NCBI RefSeq assembly: GCF_000485595.1
Contig: NW_014577362.1
Coordinates: 262,621-311,097, forward strand
From: Priapulus caudatus
Lineage: Eukaryota; Priapulida; Priapulimorpha; Priapulimorphida; Priapulidae
DNA length: 48,477 nucleotides
Reading direction: 5' to 3'
Under the pieces are notes generated by a model that was not told the origin of the DNA, did not search any database, and saw nothing but the letters and a program-made list of their open reading frames with translations. Within the stretch, counting starts at the first letter, position 1; every line of letters begins with the position of its first letter. Shown piece after piece: positions 21,401 through 33,600 of this stretch. The translations under genes were made by a program, and so were the position numbers.

Positions 21401-24400
21401 TGTGACACCACTAGAGACTGACTCTTGCTTCCTCGGCGATGCGGTGTGGCCTATGGTGTGGCTCGCTAGTAGGAAACGATTTTGCACGATGCTCGGCGAA
21501 TGTACCGTGTACGATTTGAGCTCAAGTTGGTTGAGTTACGCGTAGTAAATCGTAGGTATTCTAAGGCTTATAAATGACGAATTTCCCTTGTTTACTGAAG
21601 TCACATTCCTTCCCTATTATCTACTTCTGATCATATACATGTCAGCCGAGTAGTATCTGGCCATGGCTGTTGTGCTTCTTTAACCATGAGTTGTGACGAG
21701 TCTGAGTGTACATAGTGGGCCATACCTGAACAAACACGGAACCACGAAAGTTAAACTTGCTCTACATAAGACTAGACAGTGTGGTAAAACCTGCTTAAGA
21801 TGCATAGTTGTGAACTTGTGACTATAGAATTAATGCTACCTATATTCAGTTGATGTTGTCGTTACAGCACATCCGTATTTCCGTAGAAAATTATTGCAAT
21901 TTTAATTGCTAAAAAAAGGTAAAAACCGAGTGCCCAGACGGTCCTAATCCTGGAAGTATGTGTGCTTATTTTTAGCTTACTTTACCTGGCCTGTATTAAA
22001 TTTGTGCCAGATGCTATATCAGGGAAGGTGGAGATATTGTATTATCATATATGCAGATATAATGCTTAAAAACAACAAAACAAACAAACAAAATTTGGTT
22101 GTCTGTGAAGAAGGTAGAATGGCATATAAGTGTACACAGCATTGTCTAGTCAACCTTGGCTAAATGCGCTGGTGCCCACGCACGACATTCCCTAACCTAT
22201 ATTTAGCATGTAAATATATGGATACCATAAAACAGAAAGCACAAGTGTGGGCCAACTTTCGGAATTATCGGCGTGGAATGGCTTTCATTAAACATCACAT
22301 CAGCGTGTTAAAGAAAGACCCTCACTGAGCTGCCACTTGGGGGTGGTTGTATTATTCGGACACGCGTGGGGCTAAATATTTTGGGCATGCATAACTAATG
22401 TTTTTAATACCGAGAAACCCCGCACATAAAAGCTTCTTCTAGGGTGAATTCTTGGGAGGAGACACTTCCTCGTCTTGCATAAAGTAGTGAGAGCGTAGAT
22501 TGTCCAGCAGGGGGCGCTGACGCAGCGTGTCATCGCTCGCAGTAGTGAGAGCGTAGATTGTCCTGCAAGGGGCGCTGACGCCGCGTGACGTCGCTCGCAG
22601 TAGTGAGAGCGTAGATTGTCCGGCAGGGGGCGCTGACGCTGCACGTCATCGCTCACAGTAGTGAGAGCGTAGATTGTCCAGCAGGGGGCGCTGACGCCGC
22701 GTGACGTCGCTCGCAGTAGTGAGAGCGTAGATTGTCCGGCAGGGGGCGCTGACGCTGCACGTCATCGCTCGCAGTAGTGAGAGCGTAGATTGCCCAGCAG
22801 GGGCGCTGACGCCCCCTGCTGGACAATCTATGCTCTCACTACTGCGAGCGACGTCACGCGGTCATGCGGCGTCAGCGCACCCTGCCGAACAATCTACGCT
22901 CTCACTACTGCGAGCGACGTCACGCGGCGTCAGCAAATATACGCTCTCACTACTGCGAGCGACGTCATGCGGCATCAGCGCCCCCTGCTGGACAATCTAC
23001 GCTCTCACTACTGCGAGCGACGGTCCAGCAGGGGGCGCTGACGCCGCGTGACGTCGCTCGCAGTAGTGAGAGCGTAGATTGTCCGGCAGGGGGCGCTTAT
23101 GCCGCGTGACGTCGCTCGCAGTAGTGAGAGCGTAGATTGTCCGGCAGGGGGCGCTGACTCCATGTGACATCGCTCGCAGTAGTGAGAGCGTAGATTGTCC
23201 AGCAGGGGGCGCTGATGCCGCGTGTCATCGCTCGCAGTAGTGAGAGCGTAGATTGTCCAGCAGGGGGCGCTTATGCCGCGTGACGTCGCTCGCAGTAGTG
23301 AGAGCATAGATTGTCCAGCAGGGAGTGCTGACGCCGCGTGACATCGCTTGCAGATCTCGAGGAAGAGCTCGTCGAAGAACACGTTCGGCTGGGCGCGCGC
23401 GGAGGTTCTCGGAGCGCTCGTCAACGCCGTGTTCCTCGTTGCGCTCTGCTTCTCGATTGCCGTCGAATCGGTGAAGCGCCTCGTCGAGATCGAGAAGATA
23501 GAGGACGAGAAGCTGCTGCTGATAGTCGGCAGCGCGGGCCTCGCCGTCAACATCATCGGCCTCTTCCTCTTCCACAGTAAGTGTGCTGTGTGTTCCACAG
23601 TAAGTTTGCTGTGTTGTGCTACCAGCCTCTTCCTCTTCCACAGCAAGTGTGCTGCGTGTTTCACAGTAAGTGTGCTGCGTGTTCCACAGTAAGTGTGCTG
23701 TGTGTTCCACAGTAAGTGTGCTGTGTGTTCCACAGTAAGTGTGCTGTGTGTTCCACAGTAAGTGTGCTGTGTTGTGCTACCAGCCTCTTGCTCTTCCACA
23801 GTAAGTGTGCTGCGTTGTGCTACAAGCCTCTTCCTCTTCCACAGTAAGTGTGCTGTGTTGTGCTACCTTCCTCTTCCTCTTCCACAGTAAGTGTGCTGCG
23901 TTGTGCTACAAGCCTCTTCCTCTTCCACAGTATGTAAGCTGCGTTGTGCTACCTTCCTCTTCCTCTTCCACAGTAAGTGTGCTGTGTGTTCCACAGTAAG
24001 TGTGCTGCATTGTGCTACCTTCATCTTCCTCTTCCACAGTAAGTGTGCTGCGTTGTGCTACCAGCCTCTTCCTCTTCCACAGTAAGTGTGCTCCATCTTG
24101 CTACCAGCTTCTTTCTCTTCCACAGTAAGGGTGCTGCATTGTAGCTACTGGTGCTACCACCCTTCTGGGTACGTATATATATATACGTACTCCTGAAGGG
24201 TACATATATACGTACTTCTAAAGGGTACGAATTGGACTTGGGGGAGGGGGATGGGGGAAGCTAGCAATTCCTAGAATTTTCCTAGAATTAGAAGTTTCAT
24301 TTTCTCAGGGTATGGCCTGGACAGTCATGCAAAATTGTTTGCTATCGGGTTTTGCCATTTGGCCTTGGAATTGCATCTATATCAATCTTGTCAGAAATGC

Positions 24401-27266
24401 ACTAAAATTTGCTTTGTGCAAGAGTTTTGTCACAAATTACTGGCTGGCCGATACAAGGTATGAGAATAGTATTAGGCTAAAATCTTGCAATCACAGAAAC
24501 TGCACCATTTGTGTCATAGAGGCAGAGCTCCTAGAAAACTGGAAAACGGTTTTGGATTTGGCTCCTTTATTATTATTTAGTGTGTTTCCTTGTTCTGTGC
24601 TTCTGTTTCTCTTAGTAAATGCATCCCCGTCTGTGCCTCTTTCAAGGTTGTCTTCTTTCCAATCTTCCCAGTCTTTCTCATAGCGTTCTCGCACGTTCTT
24701 TTCTCACATGTCTCCGTTCTCGTCTCTGTAACCCAGGTCACGGGCATGGCCACAGTCACGGCCACGGCCACTCGCACGAAACAGCGATATCGAACCAAGC
24801 GGGGCGCTCTGTTGGCGGTGTGCGGTACCTGCAGTCGGTGACGGAGGAGCCGGACAGCGAAGATGAGGAGGTTTCAATAAAGTCGGACGGCTCCTGCGCC
24901 ATCAGCAAGCTTGCGAAAGGCGAGCCGCGCAAGGACAATGGCGACATCTACACGGAACAGCAGCATCAGGAAAAGGCGAAAAAACTTGGTAATTTTATTG
25001 GGAGGTTTCTTGTTTAATATATATATATTCTGTGTAATGCCCGTTTCGGGCTCCTAGGCAATTACTGCGCGCAGCGACGTTTACGTAGTCGTTATCGTCT
25101 GCCTGGTAATTCTGGCTGTCCTGTGTGTGAGATTCCAGAGCGAGCGCGGAAAAGCTGAGGTTTATGTGCGCGTGATTATAGGTATGTTCACATGGGTTGC
25201 TATTTACACCAAATGGATGTTTCTGGGTTGCTCTCATAACGTTTACATATAAACTGTGAGATTAGCCAAACGACTATGCGAATTTAGCAAGTACCATACG
25301 TTTTAGGTAAAGGTGCATTTATGAGCAGGTTTATCTATACACTGTGTTATCAGAAGCTATATTTATATTATGGGTGGTAAAATTGCAACCCATTTCTAGT
25401 TGTCTTTCATTGCTGTACATAATTTCCATTAAGTGTGGTAAGTTGGCGTGTTTTTAACTTTTAGAACCAAAGACTATTCATTATCATATTTGACTTAAAT
25501 TAATAGCAATTGGTCCAGTGAACCCATTCAGGTGTATTTAACTTGGATAATTCCACCTACATTCAGAATAAACTGCTTGTGCATGTTTACTTGTGAGTGG
25601 CCTGAAAACCATATGCCTACAAAGTCCACAAGTAACGTGTGGTATTTTCAGCAGTGGGACATTAACAATTAGATAAAAGGGCTAAGTCGTGTTTGAGTAT
25701 CAGAACATACGGCCTGAATTCTTGCTATAAATCTGTGCTAGTAGCAACATTTGCCCCGCTATCACCATGTGTATGACCATTGTTCTCTAAGGTAGTACCC
25801 ACATGATTCTGCTTAAAGATTTGCGATCGTGATAAAGGGACAGTTGTGCAAAATTCCATAGACCCTGCCCCAGCCAAATGAAAGGTTAAACCAAGTGACA
25901 GGTTGATTTGCGATTCAACCGTTCCTAGAAACCATTGATATTCTATGGTATTCTCATTGGCACAGCTAATGTCGCTTGCTGTATGTTGCTAATATCGCTG
26001 TGCCATTGTGTATGGCTGCTCGGCATCTTGTGTTGCTTCAGTACCATGTGCAGTGTTGAGTTCCTCTATGATTCAGTGTCTGCACTTAGGCCAAAAGAAA
26101 ATATAGGTGTGGTTACGGTTTCACGACCGACCCTATTTATTCCTAGCGACCCTAAACATTTTATTCAGTTTAAAAAAATTAACATTTAAAAATTTAAAAA
26201 TAAAAAAATAAAAAATTTTATTTAAATTTTTTTCAGTTCCTTCGGACATGGTTCGTAAATAAAATATTTCAAGAAAATAAAATGTTTTCTCTACCTACCT
26301 ACACTATTTTTTTTCGGCATGTAACGGTAACCACACATATATTTTGTTTTGGCCTTATGAGAGACTGAATCATGGAGAAATGTATGTGCACGTCTCTCGA
26401 TTTCAACGGAATGCTCATGCTTATATAAGTGATATCGGAAAGTCCAGCTGTGCTAGTTAGGTCATAGAAAGAGGGGGTATAAAATGGCTGAGGCACGTTT
26501 CGTTTAAATTGCATTTTAACACATACATAGCAAAATATCCCAAATGACCACAATCATATTTGTAAATGTTTCTGTAAACAGAAACGCACCTGTGAATTGA
26601 AGTACGATGATGAAGAGAATTATAGATCAAAAACCTAGACCAGTTCTATCCTAACAATGTTATAAAAGGGCAGTTTATACCCCTCTTATCTGATCTCAAT
26701 ATGGCGGCGGGGACTTTCCGATATGGCTTATATCCTTGTGGATAGCCTCAATTCAAGCTGGAGTGTTCTTCCACACTTGTTCACCCTTCCTTCGTCATTG
26801 TTTACAGCCTCCAGTTCACAGCTGAACATGCGCGGTGTGTTCCTCCACGTTCTTGGAGATGCCCTTGGTTCGGTCATCGTCATCATCTCGGCTCTCGTCA
26901 TCTGGCTCGTCGAAGGAGATTGGAAGTACTACATGGACCCGGCGATGAGGTGAGAGAGAGCGGAGAGAGTGAGAGAGAAAGAGAGAGAGGCGAGTGAGCG
27001 AGACAGAGAGAGAGGCGAGTGAGCGAGACAGAGAGAGAGGCGAGTGAGCGAGACAGAGAGAGAGAGAGAGAGNNNNNNNNNNATAGATATTCTTACATAT
27101 ATGTGTTGGCCTCATGCATTCAACTCAACACTTTACTTTTAATGTATGTTACTTTTATTAAAAACTCCTAATTTCCATATTTACGATCACTTTATTATAG
27201 CTTATTTGTGAGAAATTGAGAGATTGGGGCAGCAGGAGAGAGAGAGAGAGAGAGAGACAGAGAGAG

Positions 27267-27324
<58 letters not shown>

Positions 27325-27452
27325 AAGGAGAGAGAGAGAGAGATAGAGAGAGAGAACACTGAATTAGGAGAGTGAGAGGAGTGAGAAAGACAGATATAGA
27401 CAATGATAGAGAATGGGCAGAGAAAGAAAGAGCAAGCAAGAGAGTGAAAGCG

Positions 27453-27489
<37 letters not shown>

Positions 27490-27580
27490 ACTGAATAAGG
27501 AGAGTGAGAGGAGTGAGAAAGACAGATATAGACAATGATAGAGAATGGGCAGAGAAAGAAAGAGCAAGCAAGAGAGTGAA

Positions 27581-27635
<55 letters not shown>

Positions 27636-30600
27636 GGAGGGAGGGAGATACAGGGAGGGGGAAAGATGGGCAGACAGACAGACAGGCAGGCTGACAGGGG
27701 GAGAGGGAGAGGGAGGTAGGAAAGGAGGGAGGGAGAGAATGATAGAAAGATAGAGATAGACAGTAGAAGAGGGAGAGATAGTGGTTGAACAGCACTGCCT
27801 GGCACGTTCTTCCTGTGCTGAGATAACACTGTTATAATCACCCTGCAAACGTGATGTAAAATGGCGCGTTTAGTCAGCGATGGTCAGGGTGTAATACTTG
27901 CGTGCCTGTCTTCTCATATACCGATCTTTTTCCGCATAATTAATTGTTGCTGTTGACATATGAGAAAGTTCATGGGGGTCTTGTAATCGTTTGCTACAGT
28001 TGGTCGTTGTAGTGTGTTGCTATGTATGACGTAGTCCGTCTCGCAATGACAGCAATTTGCACTGACATTTGAATGGCAGTAGGTCGGACTGTGAGGAACT
28101 GGTAGTGGCTTGGTGGGTATCATGTCATGGTTCACTTCAGAACGTAATGAGAGGTCGTAGGACCAGACAACTTTCAGTAACTTCCTTTTATGTAGAAACC
28201 TCGGGGAGCACAATATGTATTTGATTGGTGGGTGCACCACTGTATGTCCCAGATAACGTGCACATTGGGCACCCCACACATTGCACTTCCGTATATTTGC
28301 AATTTTAAAAATCAACTGTAATGCTATAAGATATTATTTTTAATATCTTATAATGTAGTTGGTTAATATTAATTATGTAATGTTTGTTTTACGTTAAATG
28401 GATCGTTAAAATTGTGCTTTTTCTTTGCAGTATACTCATGGTCTGTATTATAATGTCCACGACCATACCACTGTGTAAGTATGTTCTCATATTAAGTTCG
28501 TACTGGCAATGTCAGGAAATGTAGGCAGCCAAAGACTGCTTCAGACATTTATTCTCACCAATTTATCTTTAAACCATACTTACTGGGAAGTTAATCCAGT
28601 CTGTAAAATAATCACTATTTATCAAGCATATCTTAGCACATAAAAAAGTGTGAAATACGAGTGAAATGTACCATGTTCATTGATCATTCACATCTGATAT
28701 CAAGTATGTTGATTGTAATTGTATCCCCCGCGACGAAGTCGGCGGGGATACTATAGTTTCATGTCTGTCCAGCCGCCGCCACAGACACTTTTTATACGCT
28801 CTTGATACATATATAATAAACTGCCGGGCTGGAGACATAGGAAATGATAGTTTTAACCCTGAGGCAAATGTTGGGGAGCACAGCAGTAGTATAAGACTGC
28901 GATAATAACTACAGCTATTACAATATATATGAGGATCTGGTGCCACTGTATGGCTGGACGTTTAGATGCTGCCTGAGCAACTTCGTTCTCATCAAGAATC
29001 CTTCTGCTGTTTACGATAGCGTCCTTTAAATGATCATACGCCATGTCTAGGTCATGCATCTTATAAAGTTTATGAGGAAGGACTGAGGTGGGGATCAAAT
29101 CGGTTGCGTTGCCACGCTTAACAGCTAGCACGGCCGTAGCGCTGGTCTACGACACCAATATAGCTAAGCCCTGAGGCTTGCTGTAGAAACTCTCACTTAG
29201 TGTGCTACGCTGAATACCACATAAATGACAATAAACAATGAAATGTAGACTATTGAACAAACTTTTACTTTATCAGTTAGCAATCAGTTATCAGCTATAC
29301 CAATGACAATCAGACAATGTTAAACAAAGATTTTCTTACGTATGTAGCGGTGCCTGCTCGGTAGGTGCGTGTGGTCTACGCAACTCAGTTGACTTTGCTT
29401 CTTACTCACAAATACTGCTATATTAATACAAAATGTGTGGGTCGCGACTTATTTTGTGTCATTCGTTAGGTCGCTCCTTTTTGGACTAGAGGGTACTGTG
29501 ACAAAAAGGTGAGCGGACAAGAGGGTGATACCTGTGATTTTATGCCTTTTTTTATATCCCCTGCCTACATTTTTACCGCAGATTGCATAGATTCACAAAA
29601 AGCCTATGTTTTATCAAAGCTGTTGAACTGTCGTTAAACTTGTAAGAAGCGTCACCTATGTTTTTTAATTGTCCAAAGGACCTGATGGCATACATAGTTA
29701 AATTCTAACATAGTCGTGACATTTCTCTAAGTTTAACATAAAATTTACCACGGCCGAGAAGGTTCGTCATTATACTTTGCTCTATCACTCGACTCCTAAT
29801 AGACTCCTAGCGTGACCAAACATAGTCTACTTACACATCTTGGGGAGAAGGTGCGCAGCATACCAAAACCAGGTCACTCCGACCTTTATTTGACCTTTAC
29901 CTTGACCTTGATCATATTTCCCTTCCGCTCTATAACTCGGCCCCTAATTGACCTAGCGCTACCAAACTTGGTATACTTACACATCTTGGGGCGAAGGTGT
30001 GTCGTGTACCAAAACCAGGTCACTGCGACCTTTAATTGACCTTGACCTTGTCCTTGATCATATTTTCCTTCCGCTCTATAACTCGGCCCCTAATTTACCT
30101 AGCGCGACCAAACTTGGTATACTTACACATCTTGGGGAGAAGGTGTGTCGCATACCGAAACCAGGTCACTGCAACCTTTATTTGACATTGACCTTGACCT
30201 TGACCTTGACCTTTATCATATTTCCCTTCCGCTCTATAACTCGGCTCCTAATTGACCTAGCTCGAGCAAACTTCGTATACTTACACATCTTGGGGAGAAG
30301 GTGTGTCGCATATACCAAAACCCCTAAGGCAACCAATTTTAACATACTTACTGTACTAGTACGGCAATTACTAGTACAGATCTACGGTTACTACTACTAG
30401 ATCACGGGGGATACATGTAGTTGGCGACAACTGCCCTTTCTAGTTTTTTTTCTGCGATTTGGGCAACATAAGCAGTCGTAGATTAATCATATTTGCTAAG
30501 AGCATGCTTATGGTAAAAAATGGCGCAAACACCAGTTGGGGTCAATGCGTCTGTACATCAGGCTCTGTTGATTTTCACTTTTTTTCCATTTCGATTTGGC

Positions 30601-33600
30601 TCAATGAATGCAACCTGTTGATTTGCGACGTTTACCAGGCACGTGCTCGTGGTGAAAGTGGGGGAAAACGTGACTCAGGTTCAGCCTGTCTGTGTGTCAC
30701 GCGTGTCTTACATCGAGTGTTTTGGTTTTTTCAGTGCGTGAGTCAGCACACATCTTACTTCAGACTGTCCCCACTCACATTCAAGTAGAGGACATTCAGT
30801 CGAAGCTCGTACAGAGGGTAAGTGTTACTTGACTACGTGATGATTCCGCTACCCGCGCCTCACGTACTGTGGATGTATGCAACATGATCGTGCACAGATG
30901 CTCAGCAAATGCAGTCAGAGATGCCAACCACTACGATTTATCCGTATTTTATACGAATTTCTATTTCTTATTGACCACTACGACCAGTTTGTATCAAACT
31001 ACGAATTTCACTGTGATCGGAAAAAAAATTTTTTTGTCAATTTATTGTCATTTTTTACCCTCAGAATGCAGGAAATTGCATCTCAGAATCAAAAATTTTT
31101 CCGGGGGGCATGCCGGACCCCCCTAGCAAACTCGGGTCACTACGTGACTTTCAAACTACCAATTTGATGGCCAGAAACTACAGATTGCTTCAAATATGTG
31201 TTAGCATCTCTGAAGAGTAAACGTGATGTATTGAGTTTTAGTAAACCTGTTATGTAACGCATGCGACGATGCGGCCATAATTGGCATAGTACGTCACGTA
31301 GAATAGCCGCAGAGTACGTGTGTCTTGTGGGTTGCTTCACATGTAGCCGATGCTTCCCCCTCGTTTCCCACATCCAGTGAAAAAAATACACGGGGGCTCG
31401 GGGCGATTTAGCCCCCGAAATGCCAAAAAGAGCCCCGGAAATGGCAAAAAGAGCCCTCGTAAATTTGCATAGAGTTCAATGCAAACCAAATTTTAGAGTG
31501 CTATTTTCATCCACGCGAGCTTGAAAAGTAGCCCCCGAAAAATAATTTTTAATTTTTTCCGTGCCACGTACGTATTCTACGCTGGTAATTCCAAGCTTCC
31601 GATTGCATCCTTGCGTGCAGTCACTTTTACCATAGCCGTACTGGCCCTCGTCTCTCTCTCCCTCACCCTCGTGTACACGCGTGATTCACGGGGCTTCGTG
31701 GCTTCACCCTCGTCTCCCTCTCCCCCTCGCACACCCTCTCGCGAGATTTACGGGGCTTTGTGGCTTCACTCTCGTCTCCCTCCCCCTCACACACCCGCAC
31801 GCGTGATTCATGGGGCTTTGTGGCTTCACCCTCGTCTCCCTCCCCCTCACACACCCGCACGCGGTTCACGGGGCTTCGTGGCTTCACCCTCGTTTCCCTC
31901 CCCCTCACACACCCTCACGTGATTCACGGGGCTTCGTGGCTTCACCCTTGTCTCCCTCCCCCTCCCCCTTGCACACCCTCTCGCGTGATTCACGGGGCTT
32001 TGTGGCTTCACCCTCGTCTCCCTCCCTCTCACACACCCTCTCGCACGCGCACACGTGATTCACGGGGCTTTGTGGCTTCACCCTCGTCTCCCTCCCAGTG
32101 GCTTCACCCTCGTCTCCCTCCCTCTCACACACCCTCTTGCACGCGCACACGTGATTCACGGGGCTTTGTGGCTTCACCCTCGTCTCCCTCCCCCTCACAC
32201 ACCCTCACGTGATTCACGGGGCTTCGTGGCTTCACCCTCATCTCCCTCTCCCTCACACACCCTCGCGTGATTCACGGGGCTTTGTGGCTTCACCCTCGTC
32301 TCCCTCCCCCTCACACACCCTCACGTGATTCACAGGGCTTTGTGGCTTCACCCTCATCTCCCTCCCCCTCACACACTTTCACGTGATTCACAGGGCTTCG
32401 TGGCTTCACCCTCGTCTCCCTCACGCGATTCACGGGGCTTCGTGGCTTCACCCTCGTCTCTCCCTCCCCCTCGCACACCCTCACGCGTGATTCACGGGGC
32501 TTCGTGGCTTCACCCTCGTCTCTCCCTCCCCCTCGCACACCCTCACGCGTGATTCACGGGGCTTCGTGGCTTCACCCTCGCAGATTGACGGCATCCTCGG
32601 CGTGCACGAGTTCCACGTCTGGCAGCTGGCCGGCAACCGCATCATCGCGTCGGCTCACATCCGCTGCCGCACGCTCGCCGACTACATGAAGATCGCCGGG
32701 CAGGTGAAGGAGTTCTTCCACGACGAGGGCATACACTCAACGACCATCCAGCCTGAGTTCATCGAGAGCGTAAGTAGCGCGAGGCCGGGGGGCAGGGGCC
32801 GCCACCGTGAAAGCTCACTGCGCCATTACGTGGCTGGCTGCCCAGGTTTTGTAGAAGGATAAACGAATGCTAGGTTTTGAGGGGAGGTGGGCACTGCATG
32901 TAAGCCCTTTTCATGAGCAGGCTGGTTTCTAGGCAGCTGCGTCCTTGTTTTTGTAGAAGAATAAATGAAAGGCCTAATGGATGTAATCCTGTTATTACAT
33001 TTCCCTTCCTTCCCTGCTATTATTCCAAGTGCAAATCGTCGTGTAGTCTCGTCCGTAAAACGGTCATCCCAGATCCGTGCCAGCCACGCTATGTACTTTT
33101 CCTACGTTACCTATGTGCTGGTCCCCGCTCTACTCGTCACTCGGCTGAGTCACAAAATTTTGCCACCTTCCTCTGTTTGGACAGTGAGAGAACAGTTGGC
33201 CCAGGTTACGGTCTAGGCAGCCGTCTATGAGTGGTAATTGTGCAGCCGCATCTGCGCCTACGCTGCCGGAAATGATTCTATGTGTTCTACTTGTCGCGTG
33301 AGTTTAGTGCAGGGAAGCTTTGACCGTCTGTATACAAACCTTGACGATGGTAGAAATGATTACGTGTGTTGTAGTTGTCATGTGAGTTTAGCGCAGGGTA
33401 GGTGTCTCTGTCTCCCCATGTATTACCATGGCAGGGTACACACCCTGATGATGGTAGAAATAAATTCTGTGTTATAGTTGTGTGAGTTTAGCGCAGGGTA
33501 GCTGTCTCTGTCTCCCCGTGTATTACCATGGCAGCGTACACACCCTGACGATGGTAGAAATGATTCTGCGTGTTGTAGCTGTCGAGTAAGCTGAGCGCGA

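Larger units (their letters stand above)
28721..30415. mobile_element. Composite repeat element in intron 5, ends GTATCCCCCG
   Basis: The left end TGTATCCCCCGCGACGAAGT (followed by a hairpin with GGCGGGGATAC) faces, on the reverse strand at the right, TGTATCCCCCGTGATCTAG. Between lie a 92-codon minus-strand frame (28853-29131) and a tandem array (29780-30330). I do not recognise the superfamily. The two ends share only about 12 bases, so the outer limits are tentative. Confidence 0.5.

Noticed and set aside
22484-23353. CRISPR-like array (regular units)
   Set aside because: Whole units are repeated without variable spacers, in a eukaryotic intron.
22372-23799. Long open frames on both strands across the 58-bp array (up to 263 aa)
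   Set aside because: Translations of the minisatellite units, overlapping the real exon 2 in another phase.
27158-27848. Ser/Leu-rich frames of more than 200 aa on the minus strand
   Set aside because: Translation of (CT)n; three overlapping frames of the same low complexity.
31663-32552. Frames of the GFVASPSSPSPSHT and GEGDEGEATKP types on both strands
   Set aside because: Both strands are open because the unit lacks stops; they are explained by the intron 6 minisatellite, not by a secreted repeat protein.
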